Part shown: positions 45,586 to 63,943 of the stretch, one piece after another
Layout of the letters: every line of letters begins with the position of its first letter
Numbering within the stretch: position 1 is the first letter of the stretch
NCBI RefSeq assembly: GCF_018320785.1
Contig: NC_054886.1
Location: forward strand, 33,215,732-33,279,731
Direction of reading: 5' to 3'
DNA length: 64,000 nt
From: Cheilinus undulatus
Lineage: Eukaryota > Chordata > Actinopteri > Labriformes > Labridae
Notes under the pieces: model-generated
The model's input: only the letters and a program-made list of their open reading frames with translations
Told to the model about the DNA's origin: nothing
Database searches by the model: none
Made by a program: the position numbers and the translations under genes

Positions 45586-48500
45586 CTAAGACAAAATACA
45601 ATCTTTATTTTTCTTTCCTTTCTGATGTTTATGTTGAACCCCTGGGTTATTATGATATTCTGGTTCATGTTGAGTCCCTGGTTCATGTTGAGTCCCTGGT
45701 TCATGTTGAGTCCCTGGTTCATGTTGAGTCCCTGGTTCATGTTGAGTCCCTGGTTCATGTTGAGTCCCTGGTTCATGTTGAGTCCCTGGTTCATGTTGAG
45801 TCCCTGGTTCATGTTGAGTCCCTGGTTCATGTTGAGTTCCTGGTTCATGTTGAGTCCCTGGTTCATGTTGAGTCCCTGGTTCATGTTGAGTCCCTGGTTC
45901 ATGTTGAGTCCCTGGTTCATGTTGAGTCCCTGGTTCATGTTGAGTCCCTGGTTCATGTTGAGTCCCTGGTTCATGTTGAGTCCCTGGTTCATGTTGAGTC
46001 CCTGGTTCATGTTGAGTCCCTGGTTTAGGTTGCATCTTTGTTTTCTGGTCCATCTTCTCTGATGTGTGTTTCATAGATGGCTTCTCGTTGTCCTTCTCTT
46101 TGTTGTTCATCTCTTTGATTTTCTTCACAGCATCCATCGTCATCTTCATCAGTTTGTCTGTGATCATCTGCATATGTTGAATTTCTTTCTTTCTGAAGTT
46201 CTCATGGTTCCAGCCGGCCTCCTTACAGATCTCTCTGATTTTTAAATACCCCTGTGCTTTCTTTTCTTTTGAATCTCCCTTCTTCTCAGAAACTTCTTCC
46301 TCCACTGATTTAACCTTTCTCTCATGTTCCTTAACCAGACTCTCAGCCTCCTTCCACTTATAGGTGAGATAATCTCTTTGTTTCTCCAGCTCTCTTGTCA
46401 GTCCCATCAGTGTTTCTTTCAACTCTTCTATCTCTTTCCTCTGTGAATCCTCTGAAAGTTTTAACTTTTCTAATTCCTCCACTTTCTTGCTCTCCATCAT
46501 GAGCGACTCTCTGAGTGCTTCTCTGTCTTCATTTCTTTTCTTCTTCTCTGTGGAGAAACAGAAATGGTTGAAAAAAGTTTTTTATGTGATTCAAGCAATG
46601 ATCTCATAAACCTAACTGTGCCTCTCTTATAGAGACACGTTGAACTGTGGGAAACTTTTATCCATCTGATTGAGGAAGCCTTAGAAACTGGTAGATAATT
46701 CTAAACATGGGATATTTTTATTCTACTTTAGTGTTAAAACACTGAATATTAAAAATGATGAGTGAAAAACAGTTGGACATACGTATTTGTTGGTGTTTGT
46801 TCATGTATGCTTCACATTATCATGAGACAAATCATAAAATATTTTACCTGTTATTAATTGTATTTTTTTCATCTCACCTTTTTTGTTGTTTCTTAGTTTC
46901 CAGGCCATGAAGGCAAAAATGGAAATAATTATGAGGACAAACACCACACTGATGGCTATAGAAGAGGAACAACTACGGGGAACCAGGAAGAAATCATCTG
47001 GAAAGAGAAGAAAGTAAATACCCAGATGATACTGGAGTTTATGTTTGAGAGAAATATTAGTGTTTAATGTTTCTGAAGCTGAATCCTGTTATTTTTCTAC
47101 CTGGAACATGGAAGCTTCTCTCTCTGGTCTGGTTGATGTTCCTCTGTTGGAGTTTACAGGTGAAGTTGTTGCTGGCTGTCTTCTTCACAGTCACTCTGCT
47201 GCTGATAGTATAGAGATCATCAGGACCTTTGACTGATCCTGGAGCTCCAGCAGAAAGGAGATGTCCCTCAGCATCCAGCCACATCAGCTCAGGCTGTGGG
47301 TACCAGCCTTTAGACTCACAGTCCAACATCACTCCATGGTTGGCCTTATCCATGCCTGCTAAGCTAACGCTAGGTGGAGAGGCAGCACCTGAGGATGGAG
47401 AGATACCAAGAAAGTTATTATTCTAGTTCTGGAGTTCTGTCCAGCTGAACTTTGACCCCATATTTTATCATTATGTATTTTTTTTTTCCCCAAATGTGAC
47501 CAATGTTGGTGGTTGGACATATTCAATCATCCTAACAGAGAAGCAAATCAGTGTAGCTCAGTGTCATAATGGATAAATTTGTAAAACAACCAGAATGTCA
47601 TGTGCTAATGAGACGGTGTCTACTGTTACATACCAGTGTTGTCCAGAAATGTTTAATTTTGATACTGATGCCAAATTTAGTATCACAATACCCAAAATGA
47701 AAGGACACATGAAACTGAAAAAATGAAGCTCAGCAAAAGTTCAAGCAGGAAGACTATCTTTCCCTTTCATTCATTATGTCATTTTCACTCCCACCTGGTG
47801 ATCCGCTGTTAATGGGCGTCTGCTCACTTAATCAATTGTCCAATCAGACTCAGCTAAAAATCGTGTGTCCACTCATCATGTCGCTGTCTCTTTTTAAAAA
47901 TTGTTCTCCTCCCTCTGCAGTCGTTCGTCTCAGCTGAACACTGCATTCAGCGGCATCCAAGTCCTCTTTGACTTTAAGTCAGTTCACATCCTCAGAAGAT
48001 TCGGATCCCTCTCCTAATCACTCACCACCACCAGTGTCAAGACTTCGGGGGTATCCTATCCTGATCTGACGGCCTGTACCCCTTTTTGACTGACAGGTTT
48101 CACAATGGAGTCTTATGCCAAAGACACTCGATTCGTCATAAAAATTTTATGATAAAAGTTTTCTTCTCAAATAAAAGAATGATCACGCTTCTATTGTCTC
48201 TTCTGATTGAAATACTGGTTCAGTTCTAAATGGTTCAGAAACAGGATGCCAACAAAAGATGGCACATTTAGGAAATGACAGTTTACGGTATTAATAACCA
48301 ACAGAGTTAAAGAAATGTAATTCACAATAAAACTGTAGTTATTGAACTGTAATTCTTTCTGTCTCTATAAGTGTTTAATATTCATTATTTCTTTGGCCCA
48401 GTGTGCTAATGTACTGTGTAAAAAAACACTTAAGAAGTACCTTTCCAGAGAAATCTTAACATCATATTTCATGTCTATTTGGGAAAGTTCCTAATCTGCT

Positions 48501-51475
48501 CTGATGCTTTATTATTTGGATCAGTATTGTTCAATATAAACGTTTCATTTGGTAACATTAAAGAGACTGTAAAGTGAAATTCAGAGTTTTTGTCTTAACA
48601 CTAAAAATGTTGGAATCTGGTTGCTCTAAACATGTGAAAACACTGAGATCTACATGTGACTGGATTCTGGATTTGGACTGTTAGAAAGTTTTTCACCTCT
48701 TTCCTGGCTGGCTTTCATGTGGGCGGGGCTAATATGTGAGCTGGGAATGATCCCGCCCCTCTAACACTACAATAAAATATCACAGAGCAGTTCATCTCAG
48801 TCCAGTCTGCTGTTAGCTGATGTCAATGTCTTTATTGAAAGTTAAGTCAGTTAAATTTGTTCATTGTGAGGTAAATTTACCAAATCTGTCAGCCACAGTG
48901 GTCTATGGATCAATGAAAGCATCAGAACAGAGATCTGAGACAGAAAACAGATTTTGCTTCTGTCTCTAGCACAGAGCTAGGCTGCTGTACGCTGTTCATA
49001 AAGTCAAGAGGCAGGATAATGCCATGAGAGCTTTCCTCCATTCAGAATAGATGTTTTTTCTTTATTTGAGAGGATCATATTTCTCCTGAGTGGGCGTGGC
49101 TTCAGCTCATTCAACAGACGCCACCATCCTGGAGCAGATTTTACTGCCTCATTTTTCATAATTTTGAAGCTTAATTTTATAAACTTAGAGATGTTTTTTT
49201 TTATTAGACTGAAATTTGATTAAGGGGTTTGTAACACAGTGACCTGCCATACAACAAACCTAAATACAGATTTATTTCACTTTACAGGGTCTTTAAGAAA
49301 ATTAAATATTGCTCTGCACAATGCTCATAAGAGATGCCGTCATGCTTGGCCTTGACTTTGGCTGCTGAGCAACACAAATGTGTGTTGACATTTGTCAGGC
49401 TTGACTCTGCCCCCCCAGCCCCAGGTCATGGCCTAGTGGTGACTCCTTGGTGGCCTACATCCCTAAACCTGTGCACAGTAGGTCATTAAACAGCTCAGCA
49501 GTGTGCTAGCCAGTTGTATTTTTCACTGAGGTACTTGGTGATCTAGTAAATGTTATGACACTGCGTTGTAGCATCTTTAGCATGAACACTTAGTTTATCT
49601 GTCTGGAACCCATTCTGTTCACCTGTGTAGGATGTAGAGGTACTGCAGTGGGCAACTCAATGACCTTTCAGTTGGTAGTGAATGTTTTTTGTGGTGGCTA
49701 AAGCTCACTCTTTTCTCAGGGTCTTCCTATTATTCCACCAGTCTTCTGCATAACAGTTAAATTTGACCAACAAATAGGACTGAAGGTCAGGAAATTGCCC
49801 TATGGTGCTTTTTTGATTAAAAACCGGTGAACTTTTGGTTTCTCAGACACTACTATACAGCATAAAGGCAAGCTTTCTTTGTTCTAATTGAATGAAAATT
49901 AAGGCTTCACCTCTGACACATCTCTTTTTTGCAGACCCTTCAGCTCCACATATAAAGTAAAGCAGATTTTTTAACTTACCAATGATTAGATCGACAAACA
50001 TTTCTTTCTTCATCTTTGGAATGTAGCATCTGTAGGTCCCGTTATCAGAGATCTTGACTTCAGTTAGGGTCAGTTGGAGGTCTCCACGCTTCAGTTTGTC
50101 CACAGACAAAGATGCTCTGCCTTTGTAGGCCTTGTTTTGGTCTTCTGGAAGTTCCTTGCCATCGTGCCAAACAAGGACAAATCTGGGTTTCAGATCCGGC
50201 CTCCCCCACTCAAAAATCATGGAGACAGCATCTACAGGAGGATCCAGCTGACAGGGCAGAACCACATCTTTACCCAACATTACTGTGACCGACTGATGGG
50301 GAGATTTATCTGTTTTCTGACCTGAGACAAAGACACCAACATCCAGGGGACAGCATGTAAGACAAACTAACATATAAGTAAAATGAATCACTAAAACCAT
50401 CCAAAAGTGTCACGATAATAAAATGTAAATGTAAATGTACTTTATCTATAGAGCCCTTTACAACACGCCACAGGTGACCAAAGTGCTTTACAAAAAAAAA
50501 AATCAATAGCATTAAAAGGACAGCAAAAGACAAATCCATAAAACAAAAGTAAAAATAAAATTAAAAAATTTAAAAAAAAATCACTCACAGCACTATTAGG
50601 TATAAAAAGCCATCCTGACTAAATAAGTCTTTAGTTTTGATTTGAAGATGCTCAAATCAGAGATAACACGCGTATCAGGGGGGAGATTGTTCCAGAGCCT
50701 GGGTGCAGCAACTGAAAAAGCTCGGCCACCCCAGTGTTTGTATTTAGACCTGGGCACTTCCAGCAAAAGTTGGATCCCGAAGTGTTAAAATCTCAGATAA
50801 ATAGGATGGAGCAAGGCCATTCAGAGCTTTAAAAACAAACATTATAAGTTTAAAATCAATTCTAAAATGGACTGGAAGCCAGTGAAGGGAAAAGAGAATG
50901 GGAGTTATGTGCTCTCGTCTGGATGTGTTGGTTAAAAGACGTGCAGCTGCATTTTGCACAAGCTGGAGGCGTCTTACTGAGGATTGGGGGATTCCGACAT
51001 AAAGTGCATTGCAGTAGTCTAGTCTGGAACTTATTGAGGTATGGATAGCTTTCTCAAGATCATGACGGCTTAAAAATGGTTTATATTTGGCAAGAAGACG
51101 TAATTGATAAAAGCTTGTCCTCACTACATTGTCAATTTGTTTGTCAAATCTGAGATTACTGTCATAATCATGATTAAGGCCTCGTGTGCAACATGACTAA
51201 ACATTAAAACCACCAGCAATGTGCAAAATAACTCAAATCAACAAAATGTTGGAGGTTTTATTGCCAAGAAGCACACTGGTCAACCAGTTATTTGAAAAGC
51301 TAAATCACGAACTCTTGTTCTCTATGCAGATGTTAATATGTGAGTTCAGTTTAAAGAAAGGAAAACAGAAGTCAAGGTAACATGAGCATTATGATGGGTT
51401 TGACTTACCTCCACAAGAGGGCGCTATGAGAAGGACAACAGCAACGTGTAAGAAAACGTCCATGAGGTGAGCCAT
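45586..51475 (-). CDS. Gene G: butyrophilin-like protein with coiled coil and hexapeptide-repeat tail, 592 aa
   Basis: Exons in transcription order: 51409-51475 (signal peptide MAHLMDVFLHVAVVLLIAP), 49980-50321 (IgV), 47101-47388 (IgC), 46878-46997 (TM) and 45586-46547 (cytoplasmic). All junctions are phase 1 and the frame closes exactly at TAG. IgV has VMLGKDVVLPC, WGRPDLKPRFVLVW and DNGTYRCYIP; IgC has GVMLDCESKGWYPQPELMW and NNFTC, both typical of butyrophilins. The TM is at about residues 246-266. The tail is a charged coil (about residues 273-440), then about 20 GTQHEP repeats (448-568) and a basic end (HQKGKKNK). There is no B30.2/SPRY domain. It is likely a T-cell-regulating surface molecule of the B7/BTN group. 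A LINE fragment lies in its first coding intron and a MITE between IgV and IgC. Another noncoding 5' exon is likely, because an acceptor precedes 51484. Confidence 0.85.
45662..46021 (-). repeat. 18-bp coding minisatellite, 20 copies
   Basis: The + strand unit is ggttcatgttgagtccct. It encodes GTQHEP on the minus strand in the gene G frame. The copies are nearly identical; one has a silent change (gagttcct at about 45835). The two other minus frames and the plus frames are also open because the unit is a multiple of three. Those are not genes. Confidence 0.92.
47780..48240. other. Unexplained 450-bp intronic insert-like segment
   Basis: Within the IgV-IgC intron of gene G this segment is more GC-rich than its surroundings (for example catccaagtcctctttgact and ctgacggcctgtaccccttt) and ends near AATAAA at about 48171. 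It looks like a retro-copy or LTR fragment. I cannot assign a family, and no long open frame is present. Confidence 0.25.
48560..49294. mobile_element. Nonautonomous DNA transposon, aaagaccctgtaaagtgaaa-type ends
   Basis: The left end aaagagactgtaaagtgaaa and the right end tttcactttacagggtcttt are complementary with one or two differences, about 735 bases apart. The interior carries no transposase. It lies in the intron between the IgV and IgC exons of gene G. Confidence 0.65.
50425..51170 (-). mobile_element. LINE (L2/Maui-like) 3' end in intron of gene G
   Basis: The minus-strand frame at 50744-51124 contains SSRLDYCNALYVGIP, RLQLVQNAAARLLT and HWLPVHFRIDFK, the conserved C-terminal part of fish L2-clade reverse transcriptases. 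The 3' UTR ends in the tttatctatagagcccttta / aaagtgctttacaaaaaa motif near 50430-50500. The 5' part is truncated. Confidence 0.8.
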
Positions 51476-51489
51476 CCTCAGGCACTAGA

Positions 51490-52490
51490 AACATAAAAAA
51501 TATAATATTGATTGTGCTATTTATTTATATAAATCATATTGAGTTTTCACTTATTTTCCTTTTGATAGTAGGGGTAATGCAAAACAAGTCTGTTGAAAAT
51601 TTTGAAGCAACAAACTGGCATGATAAAGACAACGAACAAGGAAAAGCAGTTCTTAATGGACGTTAAGTAGGTCAGTGGACAGAAGCCACTACTTACGACC
51701 TCTTGCACAACGGAGATAAAAGTATTTCTCAGGTCTCTTTCACAAAATGATTCTTCCTAACATGAAGGTCCTGTGCTCTAAAATGCCGTCCTCAAAAGAA
51801 ACAAGTTCGTCCAAACTTTAAGGTTAAGTCACGAGGCAGTGTTAGCGTAACGGTCTGATGTAAGTGAAGGCCTGCTGACATACCTTTTCAATTAACATAA
51901 CAATGCTAAGTGTTCTAAAAATAGCCTTACAGAAAATGTTTAACATTTAAATCATTAGAATTAGATCGTCTTACAAACCTTTTATTGTAGTCTCCTCGTC
52001 TCTCAGCGTTCAGAATAAATCAAACGATGTGAACTTTGCACACGACTATAAACCATAAAATAAGGCGTGTCTATAAAACGTTTATATGCAGAACTTCTAC
52101 TACTATGCTACACAACAGCCAGTGATGATGTTAACAGACAAAAATGACATGCTTTTGTCATTTCTGTGTGAATAATTAGTTAAGGTTTAAACTCTTCGAT
52201 GTTAAAAGGAGACTTAGATTCCTCTCTGCAGCTTGAATATCTGACAGAACTGTTCAATGTGGGGGAACTTATTCTCATTAAGACTTTCAAATTTTGGTAA
52301 GACGTATTGATAATAAACCTGTATGCACACAGCTATTAATCTGCACTCACTGTATGTACACGGCCCAAATAAAAACTTAAATGTTAGTGTTGATAAATTG
52401 ATTGCAAAGATGAAAATTAATAAACACAAAGTAACATAACATTTAATATAGCAAACTGGTTTCAGAACCTTACCAATGTGTAATATTGTT
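51490..52490. other. 5' flank of gene G, no coding exon seen
   Basis: A plausible noncoding first exon with donor gtttgt sits near 51980-52030 on the minus strand. Otherwise I see no open frame with a recognisable domain and no clear transposon ends. Confidence 0.3.
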
Positions 52491-52589
52491 GTGATTTATT
52501 GGATGTTTGGTTTGCAGGTAAATCTTTCTTAAAGCACATCACAGTTATCAATCATTCATCAATCAGATCACCACCTATACATGTGCATA

Positions 52590-52830
52590 TTTACCTCTAT
52601 CAAAGGGTCCCTCAAGGTTCGGTCTTGGGCCCTGTAGTCTTCACACTTTCTGTCAACAGCATTTCATCTGTATTAACACATTATATCCACCTTTACGCTG
52701 ATGACACAGTTATGTACTGCTTTGCCAACACTGCACAACTAGCCACTGACATACTTCAAAAAAATGCACTCTTCAATCTGAAATCAATTTTGAATGCAGA
52801 TAAAACTAAATGCCAGAGACCCTGCTGACA
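52590..52830 (+). mobile_element. LINE reverse-transcriptase fragment
   Basis: The frame contains RVPQGSVLGPVVFTL, then HLYADDTVMYCFA and LNADKTKC, which are RT palm motifs including the catalytic YADD. It is isolated and truncated on both sides and belongs to the same L2/Rex-like group as 50425-51170, on the other strand. Confidence 0.8.
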
Positions 52831-52839
52831 GCACTTCAC

Positions 52840-53700
52840 ACACTACAACTCTGGAAGGTCACAGTATAGAAAGAGTCACTGAGTATATCTCAGTATCAAC
52901 AATTTACATTCTAATTTCACTTTTATTCACTTGTTACAAAATTAAGACAGACAATAGGATATTTAGAAGCAGAACTTGTTTTGGCAAATCAGCACTAAAT
53001 CTGTGCTGAAAGGAACAGGTCTAGAGTCTGTGGTTAAGAAAAGAACCACAGAGGTTCTGCCATATTTAGCCATACCTGACACAGGTAGAGCAGAACGACA
53101 CAGATGTGCAGGTACGTAGGTGATTAGGTAATAGTGCATAGTGTGTGAACATATGTAGGGGTATTGTTCAAGATATGTGTCTTTGGTCAAATTGGATTAT
53201 AATCCCAGAAAAAGTCTCAGAAAAGCTGCATGGCAAAAGTGTTCAATAGTAAAACAGAAAACCTCCTAATAAGACAGGATGGGTCCTAAGCTCTTCTTCC
53301 CTCTAAGAACATGCTTAAGCTTTTTTTTTTCCACAGGCTCTTAGCATGAAAAGAAACAGTATTTAATGAGAATACAGCCTCTGATTTATATCAGTGAAGG
53401 CTAAGTTTAAGTCAGCAGTGATTCACGTTTTTTAAAGTAGAATCCAAACATTAAACACACCCACAGCAGGCAAGAAGACAGTCTTCAAAACATTTTAATG
53501 TCAGGTGTTAATGGATTTCCTGAAATATGTTAGGGTGCAATGACTGAATATAGCAGACATGAATGACAGAAAAACACAAGAATAGAGGTCAAATCAGATA
53601 TATTTATTCACAAATTAATCATGTTATCCTCTAGATTATCTGCTTTGAGTAAGACTTATTGTCCACTACACCATGTGCATTTATCTGCCTTATAAAAATG
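52840..53700. other. Intergenic, no gene recognised
   Basis: AT-rich sequence downstream of gene H with short frames lacking known motifs. A minus-strand 3' UTR of gene H may occupy its right end (a tttatt, AATAAA on the minus strand, occurs near 53602). Confidence 0.3.
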
Positions 53701-53716
53701 GACACATCCTCAGAAT

Positions 53717-55402
53717 TCATCCTACGTATTCAAGCAGTTTCATTTCTAAGGGCTTCAGCAGTTTCTCTTTCTTCAGCATCTCTCGCTCATAACTGATTTT
53801 CATCTGCTCAAACTTCTGCTGATCCTGTAATAGATTTTCCTTTTCTCTCAACAGTTCCTCTGGATTGTCAGACTCCTGCTCTCTCTCTGTTATCTCTCTC
53901 TCTACTGACTGAAGCGTCCTCTTGTTCTCCTCTCTGTCTGCCTCCAGCTCCTGAAGCTTTGTTCTGAGTTGATCTCTCTGTGTCTCCAGTTCAGTCTTCA
54001 CCTCTGTCAGTAGAGAGACCATGTCATCATGGTCATCTGGACGTGGTCTTCTTCTTCTGAAATCTTCAAGAGAAGACATGAACAAGAAAGACGTGTCAAT
54101 AAAACTCTTATGAAACAGCAACATTACCCAGGTATACGTCAGGGCCATTTCTACCCTCACTGCTATCTGACACTATAAGGCATTCATGACATGTAAACTA
54201 CACGTATGTGCTCAACTTGCAACAGTGCTGCACCAACATCTTAATGCCCTCCTGACACTAATTTGAGGTGAATGCCTTAAATCATGTAAGAACAGCAGTT
54301 TCTAAAGTAGAACATGGTTTTTACTGTTGCCACAAGAGGGCGCTATTATCTTTACAAAATATGACCATGTGAATGTGTGAAAGGCGGCCCTTCATTATAC
54401 ACAGGAAGTCTGAGTCAGATTGGACTATGCACGGCTGAGTTATTAACAACTTCCTGTTTCTTGAAAAATATTCAAATTTGAGGGCTCGCCATGGCCACAC
54501 CTTAAGACTTATCAGAAAGTTACGAATAACTTTAATTGTGGATGTCTGTTCTAGCTGTATACCAAAATTCAGCTTGGTTGGATGAATGCTGTCGGATGAG
54601 TTTATCTTTAAAGGACCCCTTGCAATGACCAAAAGAATATGTAATTTTTTCTAATTCCTTCAAAATGATGGGTTTCCTGTTGGAGATAGGGGAGGGGCCC
54701 AAGAGGCTTTTTTAGTAGATCTCCCCAAACCGCATCAGCACACAAAGCTTCAAAGACATTGGACAAAGTCAAAGGAGAAGGCTTTAACTTTGAAAACTGT
54801 TAGGTGGTGCTATTGAGGGAATTCCAAGCATTTTTAGTCACATAAAATATCACATTTTTCATCAGACCTGTGGCAAATGCCAAAATTCAGGACTTTTTAC
54901 ATGTTTAGATACTTAAATCTACAAATATATACTCATTTTTCAAATTACAGATAGGTCCTCAATGGGTCAGTTCTTTATGATAATAATAATAACAAACTAT
55001 GACTTACATGACTACAAGCTATAAGCAGAAACACCGACGACAGCCAACAAGGCCAATCTCTTAGACCTAGACCTGGGAACACAGAGGCCAAAAACAGCAG
55101 GGACCTCAGAGACACTCTGACCTGATGAAAGGATGACACCTATGAGGAAGTGAGAATAAAAACATGAAGTTATGGTCTCGTCTTAAGAAACAGAATTGAA
55201 TCTGTGAAATCATTCAGTTTTTCCTGTAAAGAGTAGAAAAATACATTAGTAGGTTAGTGTTCAACAGCCAAGAAGGAACAAACCAATATTTAGATAACTT
55301 TAATTCTTTCTAGAGAACTTTAAACCATCCTATTTGTTTTTAAATTCAATTAAGCAACAATCTAGTTCAATTTTAAGAATAGAACATACCTTCTGTCTGC
55401 AT
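53717..55402 (-). CDS. Gene H: coiled-coil protein related to genes B and D, N-terminus uncertain
   Basis: The solid part is the last exon 53717-54063, about 115 codons. It has RRRRPRPDDHDD, LETQRDQLRTKLQELEADRE, REENKRTLQSVEREITERE, PEELLREKE and YEREMLKKEKLLKPLE, ending at TGA. The REENKR, PEELLREKE and EKLL.P.E motifs match genes B and D on the other strand. Tentative upstream exons are 55390-55402 (MQTE, phase 1) and 55008-55121, which would give a TM-like segment (LALLAVVGVSAYSL). With the strong donor gtaagt at 55007, however, an in-frame TAG precedes the junction. A weaker upstream donor, or loss of function, would resolve this. It is either a member of the same small membrane-coil family or a degenerating copy. 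Confidence 0.5.
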
Positions 55403-56040
55403 TTTATGTTCCTTAACTTTGAGTTGCGTTGAGACCTACTGATCTGGTTCCTCAGATAGGATAACCTGAACTCTGATCCTTTTTATGAGATGAAGTGTGG
55501 TTATCCTACAATCGTGTCACTTGTCTACTGCAGCTTTTTAAAAAACTTTTACTAGGATTGTCATAACACAAAGCCTTCCTCCTTTGCAATGTCCTTGAAA
55601 TGGACTGTGGCTTAATATTTTTTCTTATAGCACCAGTGTGTACAAGGTTGTTAGTCTGGTAGAGAAAAACCACAACTCAGAAGAAGTTGAAAGAAAGTTG
55701 AAAGATGGAAATAAAAACTGTGAAAAAACTGAATCTAAAAATTGTGTAAAAGTTTCATATAAATGTTCCTCAATATAAAATTGCAATGACTTACAATATC
55801 CTCTAATCTACAGTCCATAATGTCATTTAAAAAAATATATATATATATACAGATATACAGATATACAGATATTCTGGAAAAATCTCTGTGAGCAAGTCAC
55901 AAGGCTGAAGGGCCCTCAGGGGCCACTAAATTAAAAACAGGCATTATTCTGCACTGGGAGTCACAGCATGGGCTCAGGAACATTTTCAGAAATTATTGTC
56001 TGTCAACACAAATGAGCGTTAAAGCTGGATCATGAAAAGA

Positions 56041-56285
56041 AGAATAATAAGTTTATTTATTTATACAGCACCTTTCAAGAACAGCAAAGTCACAAAGTGA
56101 TTTACAAAGAGATAAAAGAAACAAAGGCAAAGATGCAAAGGTATAATGAGAGAATACACAGTACGCAAAAACAGATTAAGTAAAGGCCAGACCAAACAAG
56201 TCGGTCTTAAGCTGCTTTTTAAAGGAATCAACTGTTTCTACTGATCTTAAAGCCAATGGAAGAGAGTTCTGAAGAGTTGAAGCCA
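56041..56285 (-). mobile_element. LINE 3' tail
   Basis: On the minus strand the frame contains NSLPLALRSVETVDSFKKQL and then the 3' UTR motif tttatacagcacctttcaag (+ strand, 56061-56080). This is the terminal coding end of an L2-like LINE. It abuts a Tc1 fragment. Confidence 0.7.
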
Positions 56286-56299
56286 TATGTGAACAAGAT

Positions 56300-56880
56300 T
56301 CATAAATGTTACCATCAACTCTGGGCCAGAGCTCATTTAAAAAATGGACTGAGGCAACATGGAAAACTGTTCTGTGGTCAGATGAATCCAAATTGGATTC
56401 TTTCTGGAAACCACAGACACCATGTCCTGTGGACTAAAGAGGAGAGGGAGCATCCAGCTTGTTCTCCTGGCTCAGCTCTAAAGCCTGCATCTCTGATGGT
56501 ATGGGGTTGCATTAGTGCCTATGGCGTGGGCAGCTCTAACATCTGGAAAGGAACTATCAATGCTGGAAAGTGGAGAGAGCTTTTAGAGCAACATATGCTC
56601 CCATCCAGACAACGTCTCTGTCAGGGAAGGCCTTGACTATTTCAGCAAGACGATGCTAAACCACATACCACATCCATCACAACAGCATGGCTTCACGGGA
56701 GAAGAGTCCGGGTCCTGAACTGGTCTGCCTGCAGTCCAGACCTTTCCCCAAAAGAGCATCATAGAAGAAAAATCTAGCAAAGAAGACCCAGGACTGTTGA
56801 TCAGCTAGAATCCTACAACAGACAAGAACGGGACAACATTCCTCTCCCAAAACTCCAGAGACTGGTCTTCTCACTTCTCA
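56300..56880 (+). pseudogene. Tc1-like transposase fragment
   Basis: The frame shows ASLMVWGCISAYGVGS, WKGTINAGKW and LEQHMLPSRQRL. It continues after a frame change with sequence typical of the second and third DDE blocks (cagcaagacgatgctaaacc and cagtccagacctttcccc). Both ends and the first DDE block are disrupted, so it is dead. Confidence 0.7.
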
Positions 56881-57246
56881 TATTTCATTTTTTGCCCATA
56901 AGACAGGGCACCCATCAAAATTTAGCAAAGTCATCATAAAAGGAAACCCTCTGTCTTCATAATTCCACCTCAGACAGTGCCACTAGGTTTGTTTAATAAA
57001 GACATGGTTCCTTAGCTTTCACTGCTCAGAACTCATCAGCCATCAATACTTTAACAACATTAATTTAACCCAATATCTTTACCTGTTACTCTCTTCATGG
57101 CTCTCAGGTTATTATAGCATGTTGTCACTGAGCTGAGTGATCACATCTGTGTTGTTTTTGGTCACGCTACTATTTTAGACCATAAGTGTTCCAGCCTATA
57201 CTATGTAGATATTTAAAGATATAGAGCACAAACCTGCTGTATTATG

Positions 57247-57276
57247 TATAAAAATAGTTCAGACAGGAAGAGGAAG
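57247..57276 (+). promoter_or_regulatory. TATA box and Ets/PU.1-like site of gene F
   Basis: TATAAAAA at 57247-57254 is followed by the purine-rich aggaagaggaag at 57265-57276, about 64-93 bases before the start codon of gene F. The purine-rich element has a counterpart at a similar distance from the start of gene E. Confidence 0.45.
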
Positions 57277-57339
57277 CTCTCACTGACGGGTGTCTTTGTT
57301 AGATTTCATTGTGACTGCAGCAGTCAGCAGTGAGGCATC

Positions 57340-63943
<6,604 letters not shown>

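Noticed and set aside
45625-46062. Plus-strand frame of 145 codons (MLSPWF repeats) and second minus frame (MNQGLN repeats)
   Set aside because: Shadow frames of the 18-bp coding minisatellite; the spliced gene G frame explains the locus.
50744-51124. 126-codon minus frame as a host gene
   Set aside because: It is a LINE reverse-transcriptase C-terminus lying in an intron of gene G.
54064-54160. Upstream extension of the gene H frame to a Met at 54160
   Set aside because: The extension contains a polypyrimidine tract and acceptors, so it is more likely intron than an N-terminus.
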